Counted from the first letter of the stretch, positions 44,767-59,696 are shown. The stretch: DNA of 64,000 nt from Solwaraspora sp. WMMD792 (GCF_029626105.1 NZ_JARUBH010000009.1:2666001-2730000), one strand, 5' to 3'. Program-made: numbers and translations. The notes: a model not told the origin generated them from the letters alone.

Positions 44767-45252
44767 TCAGCTGTAGTACCGGAACAGGATCTCGGCCACG
44801 CAGCAGGGAGTCGACTGGTCGGCGAACTCCACTGTCACCGAGGCCTTGGCCTGCACGCCGTCCCCGGTACCGGGGACGGCGGCGATCGGCTGGGCCGACA
44901 CCAGCGTTGCGGTGCCCTGGATCGGCACACCGGGCGGCAACGGCCGGACGAACCGGACCCGGTCCAGCCCGTAGTTGACGCCCATGGCGAAGGTCTGCAC
45001 CTCGAGGATGTCCGCGAGCAGGCGCGGGACGAGCGCCAGGGTCAGGAATCCGTGCACGACGGTGGTGCCGAACGGGCCGGACCGCGCCCGCTCGACGTCG
45101 ACGTGGATCCACTGGTGGTCCCCGGTGACGTCGGCGAACTGGTCGATCTGCCGCTGGGTAACCACCTGCGGCGCACTGGCCCCCAGCTCCGTGCCGACCA
45201 GGTCGAGCAGGTCACCCGGGCTACGCACGATCGTCCGTGATGCGGTTCGCAT
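44767..45252 (-). CDS. MaoC-family (R)-specific enoyl-CoA hydratase
   Basis: A 161-residue hot-dog-fold protein. The hydratase motif is FADVTGDHQWIHVD with the catalytic Asp and His, followed by GPFGTTVVHGFLTLAL. ATG 45252 has GGAG six nt upstream. It hydrates enoyl-CoAs to 3-hydroxyacyl-CoAs. It is divergent from the acyl-CoA dehydrogenase gene at 45346 with operator (e) between them. Confidence 0.87.
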   Translation of the reverse strand: MRTASRTIVRSPGDLLDLVGTELGASAPQVVTQRQIDQFADVTGDHQWIHVDVERARSGPFGTTVVHGFLTLALVPRLLADILEVQTFAMGVNYGLDRVRFVRPLPPGVPIQGTATLVSAQPIAAVPGTGDGVQAKASVTVEFADQSTPCCVAEILFRYYS

Positions 45253-45294
45253 GGTCACTCCAGTTGGCGAACGGGCCATCGGCGGCCCTCTTCA

Positions 45295-45314
45295 TTCCGA
45301 CCGGATGGTATCAT
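45295..45314. promoter_or_regulatory. TetR-type operator (e), divergent region
   Basis: TTCCGACC-GGAT-GGTATCAT lies between the MaoC gene and the acyl-CoA dehydrogenase gene. A TATCAT at 45309-45314 could be the plus-strand -10 box. Confidence 0.7.
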
Positions 45315-45345
45315 CAGATTCCGGATCGCTGAGCAGGGAGGTTCC

Positions 45346-46497
45346 GTGGTGTTCGAGGCGTACCAGCTGCCGGATGAGCACGCCGCCGTACGGGAGGCCG
45401 TACGACAGGTGTGCGACGACAAGGTCGCACCGCACGCGGCGGCCGCCGACGAGAACGCCGAGTTCCCGCAGGCCTCCTACGACGCGCTGCGCGCCGCCGA
45501 CTTCCACGCCCCGCACATCCCCGTCGAGTACGGCGGCGCCGGTGCGGACGCCCTCGCCACCGCGATCGTCATCGAGGAAGTGGCGCGGGCGTGTGCCACC
45601 TCGTCACTGATCCCGGCCGGCAACAAGCTCGGGACCATGCCGCTGCTGCTCGCCGCCGGCGAGCACCTCAAGCAGCGGTATCTTCCACCGGTCGCCCGGG
45701 GCGAGGCGATGTTCTCGTACTGCCTGTCCGAACCCGACGCCGGCAGCGACGCGGCCGGCATGCGGACCCGCGCCGAACGCGACGGCGACTCCTGGGTGCT
45801 CAACGGGGTCAAGCGCTGGATCACCAACGCCGGACTGAGCGAGTACTACACGGTCTTCGCCGTCACCGACCCGGCGGCACGCTCGCGCGGCATCTCCGCC
45901 TTCGTGGTGGAGAGGTCCGATCCCGGGGTCAGCTTCGGCGCGCCGGAGCGCAAGCTCGGCATCAAGGGATCCCCGACCCGCGAGGTGTACCTCGACAACG
46001 TCCGCGTCCCGGCGGACCGGGTCATCGGTGCGCCGGGAACCGGCTTCGCGACGGCGATGCGGACGCTGGACCACACCCGGGTCACCATCGCCGCTCAGGC
46101 CCTGGGCATCGCCCAGGGCGCGCTGGACTACGCCCTGGGTTACGTACGGCAACGACAGCAGTTCGGCCGGGCCATCGCCGATTTCCAGGGGGTCCAGTTT
46201 CTCCTCTCGGACATGGGCATGACCCTGGAGGCGGCACGGCAGCTCACCTACGCGGCCGCCGGCAGGTCCGAGCGGGGCGAGCCGGACCTGACCTACTTCG
46301 GCGCGGCAGCCAAGTGCTTCGCTTCCGACGCGGCGATGAAGATCACCACCGACGCCGTCCAACTGCTCGGCGGCTACGGGTACACCCGTGACTTCCCGGT
46401 GGAACGGATGATGCGCGACGCCAAGATCACCCAGATCTACGAGGGCACCAACCAGGTGCAACGGGTCGTCATGGCCCGCCAGCTGCTCGCCGGCTGA
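45346..46497 (+). CDS. Acyl-CoA dehydrogenase
   Basis: A 383-residue acyl-CoA dehydrogenase of the short/medium-chain type. Motifs: YCLSEPDAGSDAAGM and WITNAGLSEYY in the middle domain, RQQFGRAIADFQGVQF, and KITQIYEGTNQVQ with the catalytic Glu. GTG start with GGGAGG upstream. It is complete and catalytic, unlike the 25418 product. Its gene ends 15 bp from the convergent tetR stop. Confidence 0.9.
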   Translation: MVFEAYQLPDEHAAVREAVRQVCDDKVAPHAAAADENAEFPQASYDALRAADFHAPHIPVEYGGAGADALATAIVIEEVARACATSSLIPAGNKLGTMPLLLAAGEHLKQRYLPPVARGEAMFSYCLSEPDAGSDAAGMRTRAERDGDSWVLNGVKRWITNAGLSEYYTVFAVTDPAARSRGISAFVVERSDPGVSFGAPERKLGIKGSPTREVYLDNVRVPADRVIGAPGTGFATAMRTLDHTRVTIAAQALGIAQGALDYALGYVRQRQQFGRAIADFQGVQFLLSDMGMTLEAARQLTYAAAGRSERGEPDLTYFGAAAKCFASDAAMKITTDAVQLLGGYGYTRDFPVERMMRDAKITQIYEGTNQVQRVVMARQLLAG

Positions 46498-46512
46498 CCG
46501 GCCCTTCCCGGT

Positions 46513-47148
46513 TCAGCGAAGACCGTCGAGCACCATCGCGCTGAACTGGCGCGCCACCTCGTCGATGCTGAGCGGACCGTCGACGTTGAGCCACTGGTAC
46601 GCCCAGGCGCACATGCCCACCAGCCCGAAGGTGACGATCCGCGGGTCCATGTCCGCGCGGAGGACACCACGGGCGATACCGTCGGAGATCATGCCGGCGA
46701 AGGCCGCCTCCACCGCGTCCCGCTTGCGCGTCACCTCGGCGAACATGTCTCCGGCGAGGTACCGCCGCTCCTGGTAGAAGATCGTCACGTGTGCCCGGTA
46801 CTCGGCCACGCTGGTCAGGCTGAACCGGATCAGCTCCGCCACCCGTACCGCTGGGTCGTCGCTGCCGGCCTCGATCTGCTGGATCGCGGCCAGTTGCGCC
46901 TCCAGGTACTCCTCCTGGATGTGCCGCAGCAGGTCGTCCTTGCTCTCGAAGTGGTGGTAGAAGGCACCCTTGGTCAGCCCGGCCTGGTCGGCGATCTCCT
47001 GTACCGACGTCCGGTCGAAACCCCGACGCCCGAACAGTTCCAGCGCGCTGGCGATCAACGACTTGCGGGTGTTCTCCGGGTCGTAGCCGTCGGCCCAGCG
47101 TTGCCTGCGCCGGGTCGCCGCCGGGCGGTTGGACGTCGCACGAGCCAT
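46513..47148 (-). CDS. TetR-family repressor of the catabolic island
   Basis: A 211-residue TetR protein. The helix-turn-helix is at about 25-70 (LFGRRGFDRTSVQEIADQAGLTKGAFYHHFESKDDLL) and the variable ligand domain follows. ATG 47148 has GGAGG at good spacing. The longer open frame upstream is not homologous. An operator copy (f) lies 39 bp upstream, so it is probably autoregulated. Because all six operators are in this island, this protein is the best candidate to bind them, with an acyl-CoA as the likely inducer. Confidence 0.88.
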   Translation of the reverse strand: MARATSNRPAATRRRQRWADGYDPENTRKSLIASALELFGRRGFDRTSVQEIADQAGLTKGAFYHHFESKDDLLRHIQEEYLEAQLAAIQQIEAGSDDPAVRVAELIRFSLTSVAEYRAHVTIFYQERRYLAGDMFAEVTRKRDAVEAAFAGMISDGIARGVLRADMDPRIVTFGLVGMCAWAYQWLNVDGPLSIDEVARQFSAMVLDGLR

Positions 47149-47186
47149 CGGTGGCCTCCGCTTCCCGCTCCACTCGGAGCCCGACA

Positions 47187-47206
47187 ATCCTACCGCCCGG
47201 TCGGAA
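47187..47206. promoter_or_regulatory. TetR-type operator (f), upstream of tetR
   Basis: Read on the minus strand it is TTCCGACC-GGGC-GGTAGGAT. TAGGAT could be the -10 box of the tetR promoter. Confidence 0.65.
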
Positions 47207-47215
47207 GGTCCGCTG

Positions 47216-52687
<5,472 letters not shown>

Positions 52688-52855
52688 CCGATCGGCCCTC
52701 CGGTACGCCTACGATCCACGCGTCGCTGATGCGACTCCGACAGGATCACCTTTACGCCTGCCGGCCGGAAACACCATAGGGCGTCCGACAAAGTAATGAC
52801 CATGTCACTCAATGCGGTTGCGCCACCGGTGGCGACCGGACGTCTCGCCGGGACC

Positions 52856-53983
52856 TCAGGCCAGCGTGCTCGGCGCGGCGGTAGGTGCCGGCGCGGTGGG
52901 CCCGACCTGGGCGGATGCCGGTGCTGCGGCGACTCCGTCCGGGGTGGCTGCGGCGGCCGGGACGCCGGCGCCGTACGGCGGATGGTGGGGACGGCACGAC
53001 GCGCGGACCACCAGCTCGGTCGGCAGCCGGATGTGGGTGTCCCGCTCGACGCCGGCGATCAGGTCGACGAGCAGACCCAACGCCTCCGCCCCCATCCGCT
53101 GCAAGGGCTGCATGATCGTGGTCAGCGGCGGCTCGACCGACGCCGACTCCGGGATGTTGTCGAACCCGATCACCGACAGGTCGTCGGGCACCGCCAGACC
53201 CATCTCCTGGGCGACGTTCAATGTGGAGATCGCCGACAGGTCGTTGCCCGCGAAGATGGCGCTCGGTCGATCCGGCAGGGCCAGCAGTTCGGCCGCGGCG
53301 CCGGCGGCGCTCTCGATGCGGAACCCACCGACCCGCACCAGGGTCTCGTCCACCGGGACGCCCGCGTCGGCCATCGCCTGCCGGAAGCCCGCTTCGCGCA
53401 GCCGTGCCGACTCCAGGTCGGTCCGGCCGGTGATGTGCCCGATCCGGCGGTGGCCGAGGGAGAGCAGGTAGTTGGTCGCCAGGATGGCGCCGGCGAAGTT
53501 GTCGGAGTCGACGGTCGGTAGACCGGACGGGCCGGTGTGCGGGTCGACCGCCACCACGTGGAAACCCTGCTTGGTCTCCACCACGGTCGGCGTGACGATC
53601 ACGGCACCGTCGATGAGCGTGCCGGAGAGCCGGGCCAGCGACCGGCGTTCCCAGCCGACGGCCGTGCCGGCCCCGTCCCCGCCGGAGTAGGCCAGCAGTT
53701 GGTAGCCAGTGCCGGCGACCTGCTTGGAGGCGCCCTTGAGCAGCTCGGTGGAGAAGGGTTCGAACTCGGCCACCAGGATCCCCAGCACGTTGGTGCGATG
53801 GCTGCGCAGGCTCTGCGCGCCCAGACTCGCCTCGTATCCCAGCTGGTGGATGACCTGCTGCACCCGCTCGACCGTCGCCTGCGCAACGCCGTAACGACCG
53901 TTGACGACCTTCGATACCGTCGCCACGGAGACGCCGGCCGCCCGGGCCACGTCCGACATCTTCACACGCTGCGAGAACTCCAC
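52856..53983 (-). CDS. LacI-family transcriptional regulator
   Basis: A 375-residue LacI/GalR protein. The N-terminal DNA-binding part reads KMSDVARAAGVSVATVSKVVNGRYGV, followed by the hinge and a periplasmic-binding-like sensor (residues about 70-330, with LGHRRIGHITG and VIGFDNIPES). The last 35 residues are a disordered Ala/Pro tail. The GTG at 53983 is tentative, since neither it nor the ATG eight codons in has a good ribosome binding site. It is divergent from the sugar importer operon and probably represses it until a sugar binds. Confidence 0.87.
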   Translation of the reverse strand: MEFSQRVKMSDVARAAGVSVATVSKVVNGRYGVAQATVERVQQVIHQLGYEASLGAQSLRSHRTNVLGILVAEFEPFSTELLKGASKQVAGTGYQLLAYSGGDGAGTAVGWERRSLARLSGTLIDGAVIVTPTVVETKQGFHVVAVDPHTGPSGLPTVDSDNFAGAILATNYLLSLGHRRIGHITGRTDLESARLREAGFRQAMADAGVPVDETLVRVGGFRIESAAGAAAELLALPDRPSAIFAGNDLSAISTLNVAQEMGLAVPDDLSVIGFDNIPESASVEPPLTTIMQPLQRMGAEALGLLVDLIAGVERDTHIRLPTELVVRASCRPHHPPYGAGVPAAAATPDGVAAAPASAQVGPTAPAPTAAPSTLA

Positions 53984-54034
53984 GTCGACGATGATAGGGG
54001 TCCGACGGCGGCGCGTCACCGCCGAGTCGAAAAC

Positions 54035-54076
54035 GTTATCGATACCGATTGACACCGCGTTACGCGGCTGTAAAAC
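54035..54076 (+). promoter_or_regulatory. LacI operator and promoter of the sugar importer operon
   Basis: A palindrome GTTATCGATACC (54035-54046, core TATCGATA) abuts TTGACA (54049-54054). A 16-bp spacer and TAAAAC (54071-54076) complete a promoter. A small inverted repeat, CCGCG-TTA-CGCGG, lies in the spacer. Confidence 0.55.
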
Positions 54077-54118
54077 TCCCCGACAGGCCAAGCACCCGAC
54101 TGACCAGTCGAGGAGATC

Positions 54119-55429
54119 ATGATGGCAATACCGCGCCGCGCAGGCGCCGTCCTAGCGCTCTTTCTGACCAGCTCCCTGCTAGCCGCCGGATGCAGCAACG
54201 GTGACGACAGCACCGAGCCCGCTGGCGAGCTGTACGAGAACCCGGTGACCCTGACCTGGTGGCACAACGCCTCCCAGGACGGGCCCGGCAAGGAGTACTG
54301 GGAGAAGGTCGCCAACGACTTCTCCGCGCTCCACCCGACCGTCACGATCGAGATCGAGGCGATCGAGACCAACCAGCTGCAGCGCACCCGGCTGCCCGCC
54401 GCCCTGCTGAGCAACGACCCGCCGGACATCTTCCAGGCCTGGGGCGGCGGCGAGCTGCGCGAGCAGGCCGAGGCCGACTACCTCAAGGACATCACCGACC
54501 AGGTGCAGGCCGAGGTCGAGAACATCGGCTCCTCGGTGGAGATCTGGCAGGCCGACGGCCGACAGTACGGCCTGCCGTACCGGATGGGCATCGAAGGCAT
54601 CTGGTACAACAAGGACCTGTTCGACCAGGCCGGCATCGACGCTCCCCCGGCCACCTTCGACGAGCTCAACGACGCGGTCACCAAGCTCAAGGCGATCGAC
54701 GTCATCCCGATCGCGCTCGGCGCCGGCGACAAGTGGCCGGCCGCGCACTGGTGGTACAACTTCGCCCTGCGCGCCTGCTCGGTGGAGACCCTCCGGTCGG
54801 CCACGACCGAGCTGAACTTCGACGACCCGTGCTGGGTGAAGGCCGGCGAGGACCTGCAGGCCTTCATCGCCACCGAGCCGTTCCAGGACAACTTCATCGC
54901 CACCCCGGGTCAGAACGACCCGACCAGCGCCAACGGGCTGCTCGCCAACGGACAGGCCGCCATGGAGCTGATGGGCGACTGGAACCGCGGCACGCTGGAC
55001 ACGGTCGCCTCCGACCCGGAGGCGCTCGCCGAGTTCATCGGCTGGTTCCCCGTTCCGGCGATCGCCGGCTCCGCCGGTGACCCGGCCGCGGCCCTCGGTG
55101 GCGGTGACGGCTTCGCCTGCGCCAAGAACGCTCCGGCGGAGTGCGTCGAGTTCCTCAAGTACATCGTCAGCCCCGAGGTGCAGACGGGTTACGCCGAGAC
55201 CGGCACCGGTCTGCCCGTGGCCCCGGAGGCGGCGGCGGCCGTGACCGACCCCGCGCTCCAGTCGATCCTGCAGGCCACGACCGACGCCAGCTACGTCCAG
55301 CTCTGGTTGGACACGGCCTTCGGCAGCACCGTCGGCAGCGCGATGAACGACGCGATCGTCGCGATCTTCGCCGGTAACGGCTCGCCCGAGGACGTCGTCA
55401 CGGCAATGAAGTCGGCCGCAAGCAAGTGA
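54119..55429 (+). CDS. Sugar-binding lipoprotein (family 1 ABC binding protein)
   Basis: A 436-residue extracellular solute-binding protein. The signal ends in lipobox LLAAGC with lipidated Cys25. The mature part starts TLTWWHNASQDGPG, a typical sugar-binding start. AGGAG sits 5 bases before the ATG at 54119; a second ATG follows directly. It is the first gene of the operon with two permeases and a GH3 enzyme, which points to a short beta-linked oligosaccharide such as cellobiose, gentiobiose or xylobiose. No ATPase gene is here; a shared MsiK-type ATPase would be typical in actinomycetes. Confidence 0.9.
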   Translation: MMAIPRRAGAVLALFLTSSLLAAGCSNGDDSTEPAGELYENPVTLTWWHNASQDGPGKEYWEKVANDFSALHPTVTIEIEAIETNQLQRTRLPAALLSNDPPDIFQAWGGGELREQAEADYLKDITDQVQAEVENIGSSVEIWQADGRQYGLPYRMGIEGIWYNKDLFDQAGIDAPPATFDELNDAVTKLKAIDVIPIALGAGDKWPAAHWWYNFALRACSVETLRSATTELNFDDPCWVKAGEDLQAFIATEPFQDNFIATPGQNDPTSANGLLANGQAAMELMGDWNRGTLDTVASDPEALAEFIGWFPVPAIAGSAGDPAAALGGGDGFACAKNAPAECVEFLKYIVSPEVQTGYAETGTGLPVAPEAAAAVTDPALQSILQATTDASYVQLWLDTAFGSTVGSAMNDAIVAIFAGNGSPEDVVTAMKSAASK

Positions 55430-56424
55430 CCACGATCAGCCGAAACCCGAGCCCCGCCGGCGGCGCCACCGCGCCCCCGGCGGGGGTCCGGCGTGCCGGG
55501 CGCCGTTCGTCCCGCGCGGCCGAGACCCGACGCAAGTGGTACGAGATCATCGGACTGACCACCCCGGCGGTGATCGTCTACGTGATTTTCGTGCTGGTCC
55601 CGATGGGCTTCGCGTTCTACTACAGCCTGTTCCGGTGGCGTGGGGTTGGGCCGCCCACCGACTTCGTGGGCCTGAACAACTACGTGCTCGCCTTCCAGGA
55701 CCCGATCTTCCGCGACGCGCTGCGCAACAACGCGTTCATCGTGATCGGATCGCTGGTGGTGCAGGGTCCCATCGCCCTGGGCATCGCGCTGCTGCTGAAC
55801 CGGCCGTTCCGCGGCCGTACGGTGTTCCGCCTGCTGGTCTTCGTGCCCTACGTGCTGGCCGAGGTCACCGCCGGCATCATGTGGAAGCTGCTGCTGACCG
55901 ACGGCGGCACCGCGGACGCGCTGCTGCGATCGGTGGGGCTGGGCGCCCTGGTACGGCCCTGGCTCGCCGACCTCGACCTGGTGATCTGGACCCTGCTGTT
56001 CGTCCTCACCTGGAAGTACGTCGGCTTCGCGATCATCCTGCTGCTCGCCGGTCTGTCCAACGTGCCGACCGAGTTGACGGAGGCGGCCGAGATCGACGGG
56101 GCCGGCTGGTGGCAGATCCAACGCCACATCACCCTGCCGTTGTTGGGGCCCACGATCCGGATCTGGATGTTCCTGTCGATGATCGGCTCGCTGCAGGTCT
56201 TCGACGTGATCTGGGTGACCTCGGTGCCCGCGGTCCGGTCGTTGGGCGCCTCGGCCACGATGGCGACCTACATGGTGGACAATGGCTTCTTCGCCCGGCT
56301 GTGGGGCTACGGCAACGCGATCGCCGTGATCCTGTTCGCGATTTCGTTCGTCGCGGCGCTGTTGTTCCAGCGCTTCCTCCTCCGCCGGGACATCGAGGGC
56401 GCAGTGACCGGAAGGAGGAACTGA
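55426..56424 (+). CDS. Sugar ABC transporter permease (MsmF/MalF type)
   Basis: A 332-residue permease with six predicted helices after a basic N-terminus. The coupling loop is EAAEIDGAGWWQIQRHITLPLL, the classic EAA motif. GTG start overlaps the binding-protein stop (GTGA). Confidence 0.9.
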   Translation: MTTISRNPSPAGGATAPPAGVRRAGRRSSRAAETRRKWYEIIGLTTPAVIVYVIFVLVPMGFAFYYSLFRWRGVGPPTDFVGLNNYVLAFQDPIFRDALRNNAFIVIGSLVVQGPIALGIALLLNRPFRGRTVFRLLVFVPYVLAEVTAGIMWKLLLTDGGTADALLRSVGLGALVRPWLADLDLVIWTLLFVLTWKYVGFAIILLLAGLSNVPTELTEAAEIDGAGWWQIQRHITLPLLGPTIRIWMFLSMIGSLQVFDVIWVTSVPAVRSLGASATMATYMVDNGFFARLWGYGNAIAVILFAISFVAALLFQRFLLRRDIEGAVTGRRN

Positions 56425-56426
56425 CC

Positions 56427-57284
56427 GTGACCGCAGTCGCCGCTCCCCGCGCCAAGCGCCGCCGGGATTCATCGTGGGGCAGTCCGCTCACCTACGCGTT
56501 GGCTCTCGCGGTGGCCGGGGTGTCGATCGTTCCGGTGATCTACGTGATCATCGGTGGCTTCCGTACCACTCCGCAGATCATCGCCGACCCGGCCGCGCTG
56601 CCCGATCCATGGGTGGTCGACAACTACGTCCGGGTGATGACCGAGAGCGACTTCTGGCTGCAGACCGTCAACAGTGCGATCGTCGCCTTCGGCACGACGC
56701 TCGGCGTCGTGACGCTGGGACTCTGCGCCGCGTTCGTGCTGGCGCGGTACACCTTCCGTGGGCGGGAGGTCCTCTACACCTTCTTCACCCTCGGTCTGCT
56801 CTTCCCGGCCGGGGCGGCGATCCTGCCGCTCTACCTGATGCTGCGCGACATGAACCTGATCAACTCGTACTTCGCGGTGATCCTGCCGCAGATCGCCTTC
56901 GCGCTGCCGCTCACGATCGTGATCCTGCGTCCGTTCCTGACCGCCGTACCCCGCGAGTTGGAGGACGCGGCGGCCATCGACGGTACGGGGCGGCTCGGCT
57001 TCCTCTGGCGCATCATGCTGCCGCTGTCGCGTCCCGCGCTGGTCACCGTCGGGATCCTGGCGTTCGTGACGAGCTGGAACGCGTTCCTGCTGCCGCTGCT
57101 CGTCCTCGGTGACGCCGACCAGCACACCCTGCCGCTGGGTGTGCAGAACTTCTCCAGTCAGTACACCTCGGACACCGCCGGGATCCTCGCCTTCACCTCG
57201 ATGGCGATGCTGCCGGCGCTGCTGTTCTTCACGATCGCCGAGAAACAGATCGTCGGGGGTCTGCAGGGTGCCGTCAAGGGCTGA
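56427..57284 (+). CDS. Sugar ABC transporter permease (MsmG/MalG type)
   Basis: A 285-residue permease with the EAA-type loop EDAAAIDGTGRLGFLWRIMLPLS. The GTG at 56427 has GGAGG eight bases upstream. It pairs with the 55426 product. The open frame extends upstream but is not homologous there. Confidence 0.9.
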   Translation: MTAVAAPRAKRRRDSSWGSPLTYALALAVAGVSIVPVIYVIIGGFRTTPQIIADPAALPDPWVVDNYVRVMTESDFWLQTVNSAIVAFGTTLGVVTLGLCAAFVLARYTFRGREVLYTFFTLGLLFPAGAAILPLYLMLRDMNLINSYFAVILPQIAFALPLTIVILRPFLTAVPRELEDAAAIDGTGRLGFLWRIMLPLSRPALVTVGILAFVTSWNAFLLPLLVLGDADQHTLPLGVQNFSSQYTSDTAGILAFTSMAMLPALLFFTIAEKQIVGGLQGAVKG

Positions 57285-57353
57285 CCGGCCCCCGGTACGT
57301 ACACGGCCGTGCCCGCGACGACGTGGCACGCGCACGACAAAGGAAGGCACAGG

Positions 57354-59696
57354 ATGACTGAGGTCCGCGCGACGGTGGACGGGGGCGAGCCGGTGCAGAC
57401 CGGTCCGCACCACGACCGGCCGGAGCGGCCCGACCGGCGGAACGTACCCGACGGCGAGGCCCGCGTCCGGGACCTGCTGGACCGGATGACGGTCCAGGAG
57501 AAGGTCGCGCAGCTGGTCGGTTTCTGGGAGAAGGAGGACGGTGAGTCGGTCGCCCCGATGCAGGGTGAGTTCGGCGCGGCCGCCCGGCTCGAGGACTTCT
57601 CCCGGCACGGGCTCGGCCACGTCACCCGGGCGTACGGCACCCGTCCCGTCGACCCGGCGGCGCGTGCGGCCTGGCTGTGGAAGTTCCAGTCCGAGCTGGT
57701 GACGGGGACCCGGCTCGGCATCCCGGCAATCGTCCACGAGGAGTGCCTGACCGGCCTCTCCGCGTGGCAGGCGGCGACCTTCCCGACACCGCTGGCGTGG
57801 GGAGCCGCCTTCGATCCCGACCTGGTCGCCGAGATGGCGGCGGCGATCGGCTCGTCGATGCGGACCCTCGGCGTGCACCAGGGCCTCGCACCGGTGCTCG
57901 ACGTGATCCGCGACCCCCGTTGGGGCCGGGTCGAGGAGTGCATCGCCGAGGATCCGTACCTGGTCGGCACGATCGGCACCGCGTACATCCGGGGTCTGCA
58001 GTCCCAGGGGGTGCACGCCACCCTGAAGCATTTCGTCGGCTACTCCGCATCGCGGGCCGGGCGCAACTTCGCTCCGGTGCACGCCGGTCCGCGGGAGGTC
58101 GCCGACGTGCTGCTGCCCCCGTTCGAGATGGCGCTGCTCGACGGTGGCGCCCGCTCGGTCATGCACTCGTACGCCGAGATCGACGGGGTGCCGGTCGCCG
58201 CCGACCCGGCCATGCTCACCGGGGTGCTGCGGGACCGGTGGGGGTTCGACGGTGTGGTGGTTGCGGACTACTTCGGGGTGGCGTTCCTCAAGCTGCTGCA
58301 CCACGTCGCGGGTGACCACACCGAGGCGGCGGTCCAGGCGCTGACCGCCGGCGTCGACCTCGAACTGCCGACCGGCGACGCCTATCTGACCCTGCCGGAG
58401 GCGGTCCGCTCCGGCCAGGTCGACGAGGCGCTGCTCGACCGGGCCGTGCTGCGGGTGCTGCGCCAGAAGCAGGAACTGGGGCTGCTCGACGCCACCTTCA
58501 GCGAGGATCCGCCCCGGGAGATCGACCTCGACTCGCCCGAGCACCGGGCGATCGCCAGTCGACTCGCGGAGCGGTCCGTCGTTCTGGTCTCCAACCAGGA
58601 CGTCCTGCCGCTGCCGGCGGGTCGCCGACTGGCGGTGATCGGGCCGAACGCCGACCTGGCCAGTGCCCTGTTCGGGTGCTACTCGTTCGTCAACCACGTA
58701 CTGCCGCAGCATCCTGGCGTGGCGGCCGGGATCGAGGTGCCGACGGTGCTCGACGCGGTACGGGCCGAGTTCGGCGCCGAACTGGTCAGCTGGGCGCACG
58801 GCTGCGACGTCGACGACACCGACCGGTCCGGCTTCGCGCCGGCCGTCGCCGCCGCTACCGCCGCCGACGTCGCCGTACTGGTCGTCGGAGACCGGGCCGG
58901 GCTGTTCGGCCGCGGCACGGTCGGCGAGGGCTGCGACACCGACGACCTGGAACTGCCCGGGGTGCAGCGCGACCTGGTCGAGGCCGTGCTGGCCACCGGG
59001 ACCCCGGTGGTCCTGGTGCTGCTCACCGGGCGGCCGTACGCGATCGGTTGGGCACTGGACCGGTGCGCCGCGGTGGTGCAGGCGTTCTTCCCCGGGGAGG
59101 AGGGCGCGGCGGCGGTCGCCGGGGTGCTCTCCGGGCGGGTCAACCCGTCCGGCCGGCTGCCGGTCAGCCTGCCCCGATCGGCGGGGGCGCAGCCGTACTC
59201 GTACCTGCACCCGGCGCTCGGTGAGGGCAACGAGGTGACCAACCTGTCGGTGACCCCACCGGCGGTGTTCGGCCACGGGCTGTCCTACACCACGTTCGCC
59301 TACTCGGAGCTGACCGTGCCGGCGACGGCGCCCACCGACGGGGCGCTGGTGGTGACGGTACAGGTGACGAACACCGGGGCGGTCGCCGGCGACGAGGTGG
59401 TCCAGCTCTACGGCCACGACGTGGTGGCCTCGGTGACCCGGCCGGTGGCGCAGCTGCTCGGCTACCGCAGGGTCCATCTCGAACCGGGTCGGACGGTCAC
59501 GGTCGAGCTGACCGTGCCCACCGCCAGGCTGGCGTTCGCCGACCGCACCCTGACCCGGGTGGTCGAGCCCGGCGAGGTCGAGATCTGGGTGGGCACCAGC
59601 GCACAGCGGTTGGCGCAGGGACGGATCGACCTGGTCGGGCCGACCGTGCCGGTCACCAACGCGTCGCCCCGGTGGACGGCCTCCGAGGTGCGCTGA
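57354..59696 (+). CDS. GH3 beta-glycosidase
   Basis: A 780-residue GH3 enzyme. The TIM barrel (about 30-370) has the nucleophile Asp305 in VVVADYFGV. The alpha/beta sandwich (about 400-600) and a fibronectin III-like C-terminal domain (about 680-770) follow. GGAAGG precedes the ATG. There is no signal peptide, so it hydrolyses imported oligosaccharides in the cytoplasm. Beta-glucosidase or beta-xylosidase activity is likely. It ends the sugar operon. Confidence 0.9.
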   Translation: MTEVRATVDGGEPVQTGPHHDRPERPDRRNVPDGEARVRDLLDRMTVQEKVAQLVGFWEKEDGESVAPMQGEFGAAARLEDFSRHGLGHVTRAYGTRPVDPAARAAWLWKFQSELVTGTRLGIPAIVHEECLTGLSAWQAATFPTPLAWGAAFDPDLVAEMAAAIGSSMRTLGVHQGLAPVLDVIRDPRWGRVEECIAEDPYLVGTIGTAYIRGLQSQGVHATLKHFVGYSASRAGRNFAPVHAGPREVADVLLPPFEMALLDGGARSVMHSYAEIDGVPVAADPAMLTGVLRDRWGFDGVVVADYFGVAFLKLLHHVAGDHTEAAVQALTAGVDLELPTGDAYLTLPEAVRSGQVDEALLDRAVLRVLRQKQELGLLDATFSEDPPREIDLDSPEHRAIASRLAERSVVLVSNQDVLPLPAGRRLAVIGPNADLASALFGCYSFVNHVLPQHPGVAAGIEVPTVLDAVRAEFGAELVSWAHGCDVDDTDRSGFAPAVAAATAADVAVLVVGDRAGLFGRGTVGEGCDTDDLELPGVQRDLVEAVLATGTPVVLVLLTGRPYAIGWALDRCAAVVQAFFPGEEGAAAVAGVLSGRVNPSGRLPVSLPRSAGAQPYSYLHPALGEGNEVTNLSVTPPAVFGHGLSYTTFAYSELTVPATAPTDGALVVTVQVTNTGAVAGDEVVQLYGHDVVASVTRPVAQLLGYRRVHLEPGRTVTVELTVPTARLAFADRTLTRVVEPGEVEIWVGTSAQRLAQGRIDLVGPTVPVTNASPRWTASEVR

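Noticed and set aside
56469-59477. A 1002-codon minus-strand frame opposite the GH3 and permease genes
   Set aside because: Low-complexity Arg/Gly/Gln/His-rich translation with no motif. The plus strand carries clear conserved proteins.
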